Below are positions 9,173 to 16,608 of a stretch of DNA of 40,034 bases, one piece after another. This stretch comes from Burkholderia sp. Ac-20379 (GTDB taxonomy: Bacteria; Pseudomonadota; Gammaproteobacteria; Burkholderiales; Burkholderiaceae). The notes beneath the pieces were generated by a model. The model was given only the letters and a program-made list of their open reading frames with translations, did no database searches and was not told where the DNA came from. Numbering within the stretch: the stretch's first letter is position 1; each line of letters begins with the position of its first letter. Position numbers and translations under genes: made by a program. Location of the stretch: positions 1 through 40,034 of the forward strand of contig NZ_JAAGPF010000031.1 in assembly GCF_017104645.1 (NCBI RefSeq), given 5' to 3'.

Positions 9173-10198
9173 TCACTCCGTATCGCGCGGCTCAGCAACC
9201 TGGAACAAGCAATCGCCGCGCTGCGTCTGCGCGGGCACGCGGCGACACACCACCTCGCCGTTCGCCTCGAAGTAATGCACGACCGGCTCGCGCAGCGGCG
9301 TATCGGGGAAATGAATACGTGCGGCCGGCTGCCCCGCGCGCACCACGTCGCCCAGCTCGACGAGCGGCTCGTAGACGCCGTGCTCGTAAGCGAACACGAA
9401 GTGGCTCGGGCCGCTCGTGCTCATGAAGCGCGTGACGGCGGGCGGGCCGTCCGGCACCAGCGGGCCGTGCACCGCGCCGATGAAGCCGAGGAAATTGAGC
9501 AGGCCCTGCCAGCCCTGGCTCAGCAGCGTGGCATCGGTCATGCCGGCGCCGCCCAGCTCGGTCAGGATCGAGATCGCACCCTGCCGGCGTGCGGCGGCGG
9601 ATGCATAGGTGGGATTCGGTGCGGTCAGATAGGCGCGCGGCATGCCGAATGCGCTCAACACGGCCTTCACGTGGCGCGCCTCGTCGGCGTCGCGCGGTTC
9701 GAGCGCGATCAGGTTGCCGCCGTGATACAGCAGCGAACTGCCGCCCGAATGCAGATCGACGAGGTAATCGGCGCGCGCCAGCAAGGTGTGCTCGATGTAG
9801 TCGGCGATGATCTGCGTGGGCGTGCCGGCCGGATCGCCGGGGAACGTGCGGTTCAGGTTGCCGCCGTCGAGCGGCGAGGTGCGCAGCCCGGCTTCGGCGG
9901 CCGGATAATTCGCCATCGGCAGCACGATGATCTGGCCGCGCACGTGTTCGGCCGACAGTTCGCGAATCAGCCGCGAGGTGAGGATCTGCCCTTCGTATTC
10001 GTCGCCGTGGTTGCCCGACATCACCAGCACGACCGGGCCCTCGCCGTTGCGGATCGACGCCACCGGCACCGGCAGCCAGCCGTATGCGGAGCGGTGCACC
10101 GAATGCGGCAGGCGCAGGTAGCCTGCGTGCTTGCCGTCGGCGTCGAGGTCGATTTCACAGCGGATCGGGTTCGGATGTCGGGGGGATACGTCGGTCAT
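9173..10198 (-). CDS. Zinc deacylase of the succinylglutamate desuccinylase/aspartoacylase family (DoeB-like)
   Basis: A 341-residue metallo-carboxypeptidase-fold amide hydrolase. The zinc site is visible as GNHGDE (H64, E67) and DLHSGG (H150), with the substrate-carboxylate motif DGGNLNRTFPG at 111-121. The C-terminal region (about 270-341) looks like the barrel-type domain of the family. Length and motifs fit DoeB, the N-alpha-acetyl-L-2,4-diaminobutyrate deacetylase of ectoine breakdown, but no other ectoine gene is nearby, so the substrate is open. The ATG at 10196-10198 begins the conserved part; the ribosome binding site is weak and the open frame continues upstream to 10579 without recognisable protein. 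It is a single gene with its own terminator, divergent from the YihY gene. Confidence 0.85.
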   Translation of the reverse strand: MTDVSPRHPNPIRCEIDLDADGKHAGYLRLPHSVHRSAYGWLPVPVASIRNGEGPVVLVMSGNHGDEYEGQILTSRLIRELSAEHVRGQIIVLPMANYPAAEAGLRTSPLDGGNLNRTFPGDPAGTPTQIIADYIEHTLLARADYLVDLHSGGSSLLYHGGNLIALEPRDADEARHVKAVLSAFGMPRAYLTAPNPTYASAAARRQGAISILTELGGAGMTDATLLSQGWQGLLNFLGFIGAVHGPLVPDGPPAVTRFMSTSGPSHFVFAYEHGVYEPLVELGDVVRAGQPAARIHFPDTPLREPVVHYFEANGEVVCRRVPAQTQRGDCLFQVAEPRDTE

Positions 10199-10415
10199 GA
10201 TCGATTCGGATCGGTTGGCAGGCGCGAAAGCAATACCGCAGCTTACCGGCATTCGCACGGTTTCGGGGCGCGAGCCGCCGCGCTTGCGGGCACGCCGTTT
10301 GCGCGCCGCACCGACGAGCGGCCGCCGTGCGCCGCGCATCCGCGCTTCGTCGGCATGGTGCTGCCGGCCGGCGAGGCCGGTTTCGCCCCCGATCGAATAA
10401 ACTTTTCGGGACAGA

Positions 10416-11384
10416 ATGCGTCCGACCGCACAACCCCTTCTCGACGCGCCCGCGCTCAAGCCCATGAAGCCCTTGCTTTCGCAACCGCCGCAACAGCTCG
10501 TCCAGACCAATGTGAACTGGGCGCTCGACGCGTTCAAGCGTTTCTCGAACGACCATTGCACGACGATGGCCGCCAGCATCGCGTTCTATTCCGCGTTTTC
10601 GCTGGCGCCGATGCTGGTGATGGTGATCGCCGTGGCCGGCTGGTTCTTCGGCGCCGACGCCGCGCGCGGCGAGGTATTCAACCAGGTGCACAGCCTGATC
10701 GGCAACGAGGCGGCCGCCGGCGTGCAGACCATCGTCGAGAACGCGCACCGGCGCGACAGCAACGGCGGCGTCGCCGCGGCGATTTCGTTCGCGATGCTGG
10801 CGATCGGCGCGTCGGCCACGTTTTCGTCGCTCAATACGGCGCTCGGCATCGTCTGGCCGACCAGCGAAAAGCGCTGGTCGTCGATGTTCGGGCTGGTGCG
10901 GGTGCGGCTGATCTCGTTCGGCCTGGTGCTCGGCGTGGCGTTCCTGCTGATCGTGTCGCTGGTGCTCGATACCGCGATCACGTTCGTCGGCAAATGGCTG
11001 TGGGGCGCGACGCGCTTCGTCGTGATCGGCAACGTGATTCAGTTCACGCTCGGCATCGCGATCCTCGCCTGCGCGTTCGCCGCGCTGCTGAAATTCCTGC
11101 CCGACGCCCATGTCACGCGGCGCGATGCGTTCACTGGCGGGATCGTGTCGGCCGTGCTGTTCGCGGGTGGCAAGAAGCTGTTCGCGATCTATCTCGCGCA
11201 TGCCGGCACCGCCAGCGCATTCGGCGCGGCCGGCTCGCTCGCGGTGCTGCTGATGTGGCTGTACTTCTCGGCGGCGGTGCTGCTGCTCGGCGCCGAATTC
11301 GCGGCCGCGCGCGGCGACGCCGAACGCGCCCGCGCCGAAGCGAAGCTGACGCCCCCCGCGCCGCAGCCGCCCATTTCGTCCTGA
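10416..11384 (+). CDS. YihY/BrkB-family inner-membrane protein
   Basis: The 322-residue product begins with a cytoplasmic stretch (FKRFSNDHCTTMAASIAFYSAFSLAPML is the family signature, about residues 41-68). It has about six hydrophobic segments and a charged tail rich in A, R and E. The family was once linked to RNase BN and serum resistance, but its function is not established. The start at 10416 has a GGGA element 5 bases upstream; ATG at 10464 (MKPLLSQ) is an alternative. It is divergent from the deacylase gene across about 220 bases and is followed by a strong terminator. Confidence 0.88.
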   Translation: MRPTAQPLLDAPALKPMKPLLSQPPQQLVQTNVNWALDAFKRFSNDHCTTMAASIAFYSAFSLAPMLVMVIAVAGWFFGADAARGEVFNQVHSLIGNEAAAGVQTIVENAHRRDSNGGVAAAISFAMLAIGASATFSSLNTALGIVWPTSEKRWSSMFGLVRVRLISFGLVLGVAFLLIVSLVLDTAITFVGKWLWGATRFVVIGNVIQFTLGIAILACAFAALLKFLPDAHVTRRDAFTGGIVSAVLFAGGKKLFAIYLAHAGTASAFGAAGSLAVLLMWLYFSAAVLLLGAEFAAARGDAERARAEAKLTPPAPQPPISS

Positions 11385-11412
11385 ATCGTTCCGAATCGTC
11401 CTGAACCGGCAG

Positions 11413-11441
11413 CGGGCGAATCCGGCGGATTCGCCCGTTTT
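11413..11441 (+). terminator. Intrinsic terminator after the YihY gene
   Basis: Perfect 11-bp stem (11413-11423 with 11427-11437), 3-base loop, then TTTT. It lies 28 bases after the stop codon. Confidence 0.88.
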
Positions 11442-11803
11442 CCATCCCTCGGTGTTTTCCCTTGGTCGATTGACGCGCTCGCCGCCGCTTCGGCCGAATG
11501 CGCATACGACGACACGCCGAAACCTCGCGCGCAAACGTTTGACAGGCCTGCTTTTCCCGCCGAAACCCCCGCCTTACGCCCCACCGACACTGCGACCCTC
11601 AATTCTCACAATAATCTCAACGAGTCAATTCGCCTTTATTCCCGCAATTGCAATAATTTCGCAATTACTTGATACAAAAGGACTTTTTACCGTTGTGACG
11701 TTTTGGAGACACTTTATTTTTTTGGGTTTCTTGCGCGATACGCACTGCGCTATTCTCCATTTCGCAACAAATAACGAATCACTTTGCGTGGAGAAAACTA
11801 CCT
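11442..11803 (+). other. Long AT-rich upstream region of the porin gene
   Basis: There is no gene in 362 bases. From about 11595 the composition turns clearly AT-rich against a very GC-rich background. It contains repeated GCAATT units near 11644-11667 and T-rich runs near 11700-11730. The end GGAGAAAACTACCT is a good porin-type ribosome binding region. This is probably the promoter and regulated leader of the porin; I cannot place a -35/-10 pair with confidence. Confidence 0.55.
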
Positions 11804-12955
11804 ATGAAAAAACTCGCTCTGTCTACCCTCTCGTTGGCACTCCTCGGCGCTGCTGGCGCAGCCCACGCTCAATCGAGCGTGACGCTGTACGGCGTGATCG
11901 ATACGGCAATCCTGTATTCGCACGGCAATAACGGCACGGGCAACAACGGCTGGCAGATGAACAGCGGCAACCTTCAGGGCAGCCGCTGGGGCCTGAAGGG
12001 CGCAGAAGATCTGGGCGGTGGCCTGAAGGCAGTGTTCCAGTTGGAAAACGGCTTTAACTCCAACAACGGCACGCTGGGCCAAGGCGGCAAGATGTTCGGC
12101 CGTCAGGCATACGTCGGCCTGCAAAGCGATCAGTTCGGCACGGTGACGCTGGGCCGCCAATACGACCCGCTGGTCGACATGGTTCAGGCCGTGACGGCAG
12201 ACAACTACTTCGGCAGCGTGTTCGCAACGCCGGGCGACGTCGACAACAACGACAACAGCCTGCGCGTGAACAACGCCATCAAGTACACGTCGCCGGTGTT
12301 CGCTGGCCTGCAATTCGAAGGCTTCTACGCACTGGGCGGCGTGGCTGGCTCGAACGGCTCGGGTCAAACGTGGGCGGCAGCCGTGGCCTACAACAATGGC
12401 CCGATCGGCATCGCCGGCGGTTACTACCAAGCGTCGAACCTGTACGGCACGGCACGTGGCGCGAACTGGGGCGGCACGTCGGACGCGATCTTCGACGGCC
12501 CGATCAACAGCGGCTACACGAACGCGAAGTCGATCGGCATCGGCCAAGTGGCTGGCCAGTACGCTTTCGGCCCGGTCACGGTCGGCCTCGGCTACTCGAA
12601 CGCGCAATACAAGCGTGACAACTTCTCGTCGTTCGCATCGACCGAGAAGTACAACACGGGCCGCGCATTCGCAACGTTCCAGGCAACGCCGGCAATCCTG
12701 CTGGGCGTCGGCTACTCGTACACGAAGGCAAGCGGCGACACGGACGCCAAGTACCATCAGGCTTCGCTGGGCGCGGACTACTCGCTGTCGAAGCGCACCG
12801 ACATCTACCTGGTCGGCGCGTACCAACACGCAAGCGGCACGCAACGTCTGGCCAACGGCACGACGCAATCGGCACAAGCTTCGATCGGTTCGTACGGCAT
12901 CGCCGGCACGAGCTCGCAAGAGATCGTCGCTCTGGGCCTGCGCCACAAGTTCTAA
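11804..12955 (+). CDS. General outer-membrane porin (Gram-negative porin, Burkholderia OpcP/Omp38 type)
   Basis: Trimeric beta-barrel porin allowing passive uptake of small solutes. The 383-residue precursor has a typical signal peptide (MKKLALSTLSLALLGAAGAA, then HA) cut before QSSVTLYG. The mature N-terminus continues GVIDTAI, then SRWGLKGAEDLGGGLKAVFQLE, standard for the family. The protein ends in a terminal phenylalanine (LGLRHKF), the outer-membrane assembly signal. Codon use is strongly biased, unlike its neighbours, as in highly expressed genes. GGAG lies 10 bases before the ATG. The gene has a long AT-rich leader and a 3' end with two stable hairpins before the terminator, suggesting a monocistronic stable mRNA. 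Confidence 0.95.
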   Translation: MKKLALSTLSLALLGAAGAAHAQSSVTLYGVIDTAILYSHGNNGTGNNGWQMNSGNLQGSRWGLKGAEDLGGGLKAVFQLENGFNSNNGTLGQGGKMFGRQAYVGLQSDQFGTVTLGRQYDPLVDMVQAVTADNYFGSVFATPGDVDNNDNSLRVNNAIKYTSPVFAGLQFEGFYALGGVAGSNGSGQTWAAAVAYNNGPIGIAGGYYQASNLYGTARGANWGGTSDAIFDGPINSGYTNAKSIGIGQVAGQYAFGPVTVGLGYSNAQYKRDNFSSFASTEKYNTGRAFATFQATPAILLGVGYSYTKASGDTDAKYHQASLGADYSLSKRTDIYLVGAYQHASGTQRLANGTTQSAQASIGSYGIAGTSSQEIVALGLRHKF

Positions 12956-12957
12956 GC

Positions 12958-13000
12958 ATTGCGCCGCTTCGCGGCAATACGGCGGCGCCTTCGGGCGCCG
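12958..13000 (+). other. Two tandem hairpins in the porin 3' untranslated region
   Basis: The first hairpin pairs 12958-12967 with 12971-12978 with one bulged base. The second is a perfect 7-bp stem (12983-12989 with 12994-13000) closed by a TTCG tetraloop. Neither has a T run, so they are more likely mRNA-protecting structures than terminators. Confidence 0.5.
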
Positions 13001-13019
13001 TGCGTTGCCGCAGCGATCT

Positions 13020-13057
13020 AACCAGCCCGAGGCGTTTGCCGACGGCTGGTTTTTTTA
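13020..13057 (+). terminator. Intrinsic terminator of the porin gene
   Basis: Stem AACCAGCC/GGCTGGTT (13020-13027 with 13044-13051), with a small inner GGC/GCC stem, followed by a run of T to 13057. Confidence 0.88.
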
Positions 13058-13105
13058 TGCGCGCGCGGTTTCGGGCGGCAGCGGCCCCCCGCGCCGCCTC
13101 GCGCA

Positions 13106-13147
13106 TAAAAAAATCCCCGCGCGCTTGCCGCACGCGGGGATCTTTTT
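13106..13147. terminator. Bidirectional intrinsic terminator between porin and HU genes
   Basis: Perfect 9-bp stem (13113-13121 with 13133-13141). A run of A on the left serves the minus strand (HU gene) and CTTTTT on the right serves the plus strand (backup for the porin). Confidence 0.85.
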
Positions 13148-13213
13148 GGGCTGCGTCGACGGCCCGGCGTCGCTGGACCTCTCGGCAATTCCCCGTACTG
13201 CTCGACGCTTCGC

Positions 13214-13660
13214 TTACGCTGCGGCGTCCTTCAGCTTCTTCAGCGCACGTGCCTTGACGCGCACGCTTGCCGGCTTGGCCGGGAACCAGCGCTCTTCGCC
13301 CGTGAACGGATCCTTGCCGAAGCGCTTCTTCTTCGCGGCGACAGCCGTGGCCGAGATCTTCAGCAGGCCCGGCAGCGTGAATTCGCCCGCACCCTTCTTG
13401 TGGATCGAGCCGAGGATCACGTTCTCGAGCTGTGCCAGCACAGCCTTGACGGTCTTCAGTTCGACTTCAGCCTTCTCGGCGATGTGCGTTGCCAGCGAAG
13501 CCTTGGTGAAGCTGTCCTTGATCGGCGTCGGAGCGGCAGGCGCCTTCGCGACTGCCTTCTTCGCCACTACTTTCTTAGCCGGCGCGGCTGCCTTCTTTGC
13601 CGTCACTTTCTTCGCCGGTGCGGCAGCCTTGGTAGCCACCTTTTTTGCGGAAGTCGCCAT
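13214..13660 (-). CDS. HU-type DNA-binding protein with histone H1-like Ala/Lys-rich N-terminal tail
   Basis: Nucleoid protein of 148 residues. The first 45 or so are a low-complexity tail of repeated AAPAKKV and AKKA units, like eukaryotic H1 and Bordetella-type histones. From about residue 50 follows an HU/IHF domain (FTKASLATHIAEKAEVELKT and, near the DNA-binding arm, RFGKDPFTGEE). A plain HU is about 90 residues, so this is the extended beta-proteobacterial form. The start ATG has AGGAGA 4-5 bases upstream; the longer open frame to 13846 is not protein-like. A TAGAAT -10-like hexamer lies at 13723-13728. It converges on the porin through a shared terminator. Confidence 0.92.
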   Translation of the reverse strand: MATSAKKVATKAAAPAKKVTAKKAAAPAKKVVAKKAVAKAPAAPTPIKDSFTKASLATHIAEKAEVELKTVKAVLAQLENVILGSIHKKGAGEFTLPGLLKISATAVAAKKKRFGKDPFTGEERWFPAKPASVRVKARALKKLKDAAA

Positions 13661-13883
13661 TTTTCTCCTACCTGGTGTGGTCGTTGGATGCGAAGCACGC
13701 AATGTGCATGCTCCAAGGCCGGATTCTACAAGCGGCGCGCGGCTTCGTGCAGCACTTTTATGCGTAATTCGCGGGTTTTCTGCAGGTTTTGTTGTCTTGT
13801 CCGTGCACGATGCCCGGCGACGCCTGCCGGATGCGCCAAAACGCAAGCCGGGCGCGTCGAATTATGTTCGATATTTGCATCCC

Positions 13884-13889
13884 TATACT
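13884..13889 (+). promoter_or_regulatory. Candidate -10 element of bceU
   Basis: TATACT lies 27 bases upstream of the bceU ATG, within a locally AT-rich patch. The -35 region 17 bases upstream (ATTATG) is poor, so an activator may be needed. Confidence 0.3.
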
Positions 13890-13916
13890 GAGGACGTTTT
13901 CCGCCCGGACATCCGC

Positions 13917-15056
13917 ATGCGCAACCTCAAAACCGTGAGAGGTCTGGACGGCCTGCGCGCCGTCGCCGTCATTCTGGTTTTCCTGTCTCACAAGGCTCAC
14001 GTCGAAGCGATCGACGTCGGTCAGCTCGGCGTGTGGCTGTTCTTCCTGATCAGCGGCTACCTGATCATCGGCGAGCTGCACCGCGCGCGGCTCGCCGTCG
14101 AGCACGGCAGCGCCACGCGCCGCTACGCGCTGAGCCTGTTCCTCGCCAAGCGCGCGCTGCGCATCTATCCCATCTATTACCTGCTGCTCGCCGCGCTCGC
14201 GATCGCGCATGCGACCGTCTATCAGCGCGGCGTCGATCTCGGCCTCGGCTGGCATGCGCTGTTCCTGTCGAATGTCTGGATCGGCGTCGTCAAACAGGGC
14301 TGGCCCGGCAGCACCTCGCACTTCTGGAGCCTCGCGGTGGAGCAGCAGTTCTATCTGGCCGCGCCGGTCGTGCTGCTGACGACGCGCGCCTCGCGCCATC
14401 TGGTCTGCTGCGCGGCGGCCGTGGCGCTCGGCGCGGCCGGCCACCTGCTGCTGTACGACGCGAACGCGCCGCACGTGCTGATCTACGCGTTCTCGCCGTG
14501 GAATTTCTCGCTGATCGCGCTGGGCGGCATCGGCGGCATCGCCGCGAACCGGGCGGGCGGCCTGGCCGGCCTGCGCATCATGCGCGCGCCGCTCGCGCCG
14601 TGGCTGCCTTGGCTCGCGGCGGCCGCCGTGACGCTGCTCGTCACGCTGCCGGCGTGGGCGCCGCCGCTGTCGGGCATCGACGACGGGCTCGCCGACGTGG
14701 GCCTCGGCGCCGCGCTCGGCGCGCTGCTGCTGTGCGTGGTGGCGCTGCCCGATCATCCGATGGTCGGCGGGCTCGAATGGACGCCGCTCGCCTATCTCGG
14801 CACGATCAGCTACGGCTTCTACCTGTTCCACAACCTGATTCCTTCGCATTTCGGCGTGTGGCCGGCGCTCGACGCGCGGCTCGATCTGCCGCCCGAGATT
14901 GGCGACGCGGTGCCGGTCGCGCTGCAGTTCGCCGCGGCGGTGGGCCTCGCGCATCTGTCGTGGCGGTATTTCGAGCGGCGGCTGCTCGGCTATCGCGAGC
15001 CGGTCAAGCGCGGGCTGCAGCGCGCGTTTCCCGCGGCGGCGGTGCGCGGGCAGTGA
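13917..15056 (+). CDS. bceU: Acyltransferase 3 family membrane protein, cepacian acylation (BceU)
   Basis: Multi-pass inner-membrane O-acyltransferase of 379 residues, expected to acetylate the exopolysaccharide repeat unit. Family marks are GLDGLRAVAVILVFLSH at the N-terminus, GVWLFFLISGYLI, the arginine-rich ALRIYPIYYLLLA segment and FWSLAVEQQFYLAAPVV, with about ten hydrophobic segments and a short basic tail. Placement beside galU-type bceT matches the gene known as bceU in cepacian clusters. The ATG at 13917 starts the family homology; the open frame continues upstream through the porin in another phase and is not coding. There is no clear plus-strand terminator before the minus-strand one at 15150. 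Confidence 0.85.
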   Translation: MRNLKTVRGLDGLRAVAVILVFLSHKAHVEAIDVGQLGVWLFFLISGYLIIGELHRARLAVEHGSATRRYALSLFLAKRALRIYPIYYLLLAALAIAHATVYQRGVDLGLGWHALFLSNVWIGVVKQGWPGSTSHFWSLAVEQQFYLAAPVVLLTTRASRHLVCCAAAVALGAAGHLLLYDANAPHVLIYAFSPWNFSLIALGGIGGIAANRAGGLAGLRIMRAPLAPWLPWLAAAAVTLLVTLPAWAPPLSGIDDGLADVGLGAALGALLLCVVALPDHPMVGGLEWTPLAYLGTISYGFYLFHNLIPSHFGVWPALDARLDLPPEIGDAVPVALQFAAAVGLAHLSWRYFERRLLGYREPVKRGLQRAFPAAAVRGQ

Positions 15057-15149
15057 TGTCGCGCGCGGAACCGCACCGGTTCAAGCGTCGGTCATGAGCC
15101 AAGGCCCGGCCCGCGGCACTCGCGCCGCGCCATCCTTGGGCGGCGCCCA

Positions 15150-15177
15150 TAAAAAAGCCCCGGCGCGAAGCCGGGGC
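15150..15177 (-). terminator. Intrinsic terminator of bceT
   Basis: Perfect 8-bp stem (15157-15164 with 15170-15177), 5-base loop, then six T on the minus strand. It is about 50 bases after the bceT stop. Confidence 0.85.
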
Positions 15178-15226
15178 GAATGCAACAACCACCACATGGA
15201 CGTGAAGAAACGCTAAGCGCGGCCCG

Positions 15227-16114
15227 TCAGGCGGCCTGAGCCAGCACGGCCAGGCAAGTGCGCAGATAAGCCTCGAATTCGCGGCTGACTTCCGGATGCT
15301 GGAGCGCCAGCTCGACGGTCGCCTTCAGGTAACCGATCTTGCTGCCGCAATCGAAGCGCGTGCCGTAGTAGCGATACGCGAGCACCTGCTCGTCGGCCAG
15401 CAGCGATTGCACCGCATCGGTCAGTTGCAGCTCGTTGCCCGCGCCCGGCTTGATGCGGCGCAGATGATCGAAGATGCTCGGCATGAACACGTAGCGGCCG
15501 ACCACGCCGAGGTTCGACGGCGCGTCTTCCGGCGCCGGCTTCTCGACGATGCCCGACAGCTTGATCACGTCCTCTTCCCATTCGCGGCCCTCGACGATCC
15601 CGTACGAACGGGTGTCCTCGCGCGCGACGGTTTCGACGCCGATCACCGAGCTGTGATAGTGGTTGAACACGTCGACGAGCTGCTTGAGCACGGGCTGTTC
15701 GCCGTGCAGCAGATCGTCGGCGAGGATCACGGCGAACGGCTCGCCGTGCACCAGCTTTTCGGCGCACAGCACGGCGTGGCCGAGGCCGAGCGCCTCCGGC
15801 TGACGCACGTAATAGCAGTCCACATGGCTCGGCTTGATGCCGCGCACCAGTTCGAGCAGCTTGTCCTTGCCGCGCGCCTCGAGCTCGGCCTCGATCTCGT
15901 ACGATTTGTCGAAGTGATCCTCGATCGCGCGCTTGCTGCGCCCGGTCACGAAAATCATCTCGGTGATGCCGGCATTGATCGCCTCCTCGACCGCGTACTG
16001 GATCAGCGGCTTGTCGACGACCGGCAGCATTTCCTTCGGACTGGCCTTGGTCGCCGGCAAAAACCGCGTGCCTAGCCCGGCTACGGGAAACACGGCCTTC
16101 TTGACTTTGAGCAT
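15227..16114 (-). CDS. bceT: UTP-glucose-1-phosphate uridylyltransferase (GalU family, BceT)
   Basis: Cytoplasmic enzyme making UDP-glucose, the source of glucose, galactose and glucuronic acid units for cepacian and other glycans. The 295-residue product has the nucleotidyltransferase signature [20 protein letters not shown] at residues 8-27, followed by [18 protein letters not shown] and, further on, ILADDLL and the GIVEKP segment. Length and sequence are typical GalU. In cepacian clusters this position is bceT, though another galU may exist elsewhere in the genome. It lies downstream of a 46-residue membrane protein, from which it is separated by a very stable hairpin, and ends at its own terminator. 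Confidence 0.93.
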   Translation of the reverse strand: MLKVKKAVFPVAGLGTRFLPATKASPKEMLPVVDKPLIQYAVEEAINAGITEMIFVTGRSKRAIEDHFDKSYEIEAELEARGKDKLLELVRGIKPSHVDCYYVRQPEALGLGHAVLCAEKLVHGEPFAVILADDLLHGEQPVLKQLVDVFNHYHSSVIGVETVAREDTRSYGIVEGREWEEDVIKLSGIVEKPAPEDAPSNLGVVGRYVFMPSIFDHLRRIKPGAGNELQLTDAVQSLLADEQVLAYRYYGTRFDCGSKIGYLKATVELALQHPEVSREFEAYLRTCLAVLAQAA

Positions 16115-16186
16115 GGTGATGAAACCCCGGAGAAATTGAGGGCCGCGACGATGGCGCGGCCCGTTGATACGGTGCGAACGTCGCCG

Positions 16187-16220
16187 CGCCGGGGGCCGCC
16201 TTGAAAGGCGGCCCCCGGCG
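16187..16220. other. 14-bp perfect hairpin between the small membrane protein gene and bceT
   Basis: 16187-16200 pairs without mismatch with 16207-16220 around a 6-base loop; almost all pairs are G-C. There is no T run on either strand, so it is not a classical terminator. It sits 11 bases past the stop of the 46-residue gene and 72 bases before the bceT start, where it could separate expression of the two or protect RNA ends. Confidence 0.6.
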
Positions 16221-16231
16221 AACGGCCATGA

Positions 16232-16372
16232 TCAGTCGAACTCTTCGGCGAGCCGGTCGTTGCCCTCGAGCCCGAAACGGCTGATCGGTTCGTTCTTCAG
16301 TGCGTCGCGATAGGCCGACAACACGGCCATCACGAGCAATACGGCGCCACTGGCGACCCAATTCATATCCAT
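16232..16372 (-). CDS. Small membrane protein of 46 residues, unrecognised
   Basis: The frame reads MDMNWVASGAVLLVMAVLSA and then a charged tail with YRDALKNEP and GNDRLAEEFD. This predicts one transmembrane helix (about residues 5-20) and an acidic cytoplasmic tail. GAGGA lies about 8 bases upstream of the ATG at 16370-16372. The longer open frame to 16486 has no ribosome binding site. I do not recognise the family. It sits upstream of bceT on the same strand and divergent from bceS inside the exopolysaccharide cluster, so a role in that system is possible but unproven. Confidence 0.65.
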   Translation of the reverse strand: MDMNWVASGAVLLVMAVLSAYRDALKNEPISRFGLEGNDRLAEEFD

Positions 16373-16608
16373 GATGCATTCCTCGTCTGATTCGACCCGA
16401 ACCCAAACTATCAAAAAAAAATCGAGAAATAATTGGGCCGATTTCGCAACCCGGAATAGCCCGCCTGTCGAAACGTCTTGTTGCAATTTCCCGGGCGTTT
16501 TTTTATTTCAACGTTCGATTTCTCACGCCTTAGGATGAACGCGCGCCCGCTGCGAGCTCCAGCTCGCGGCCGGCTTCCGATCCACTCTCAGGCCGAGGAA
16601 TCCGACGC

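Noticed and set aside
12396-15056. 886-codon open frame joining the porin region to the bceU acyltransferase
   Set aside because: The upstream part is a shifted frame of the porin and non-coding DNA; acyltransferase homology begins at 13917.
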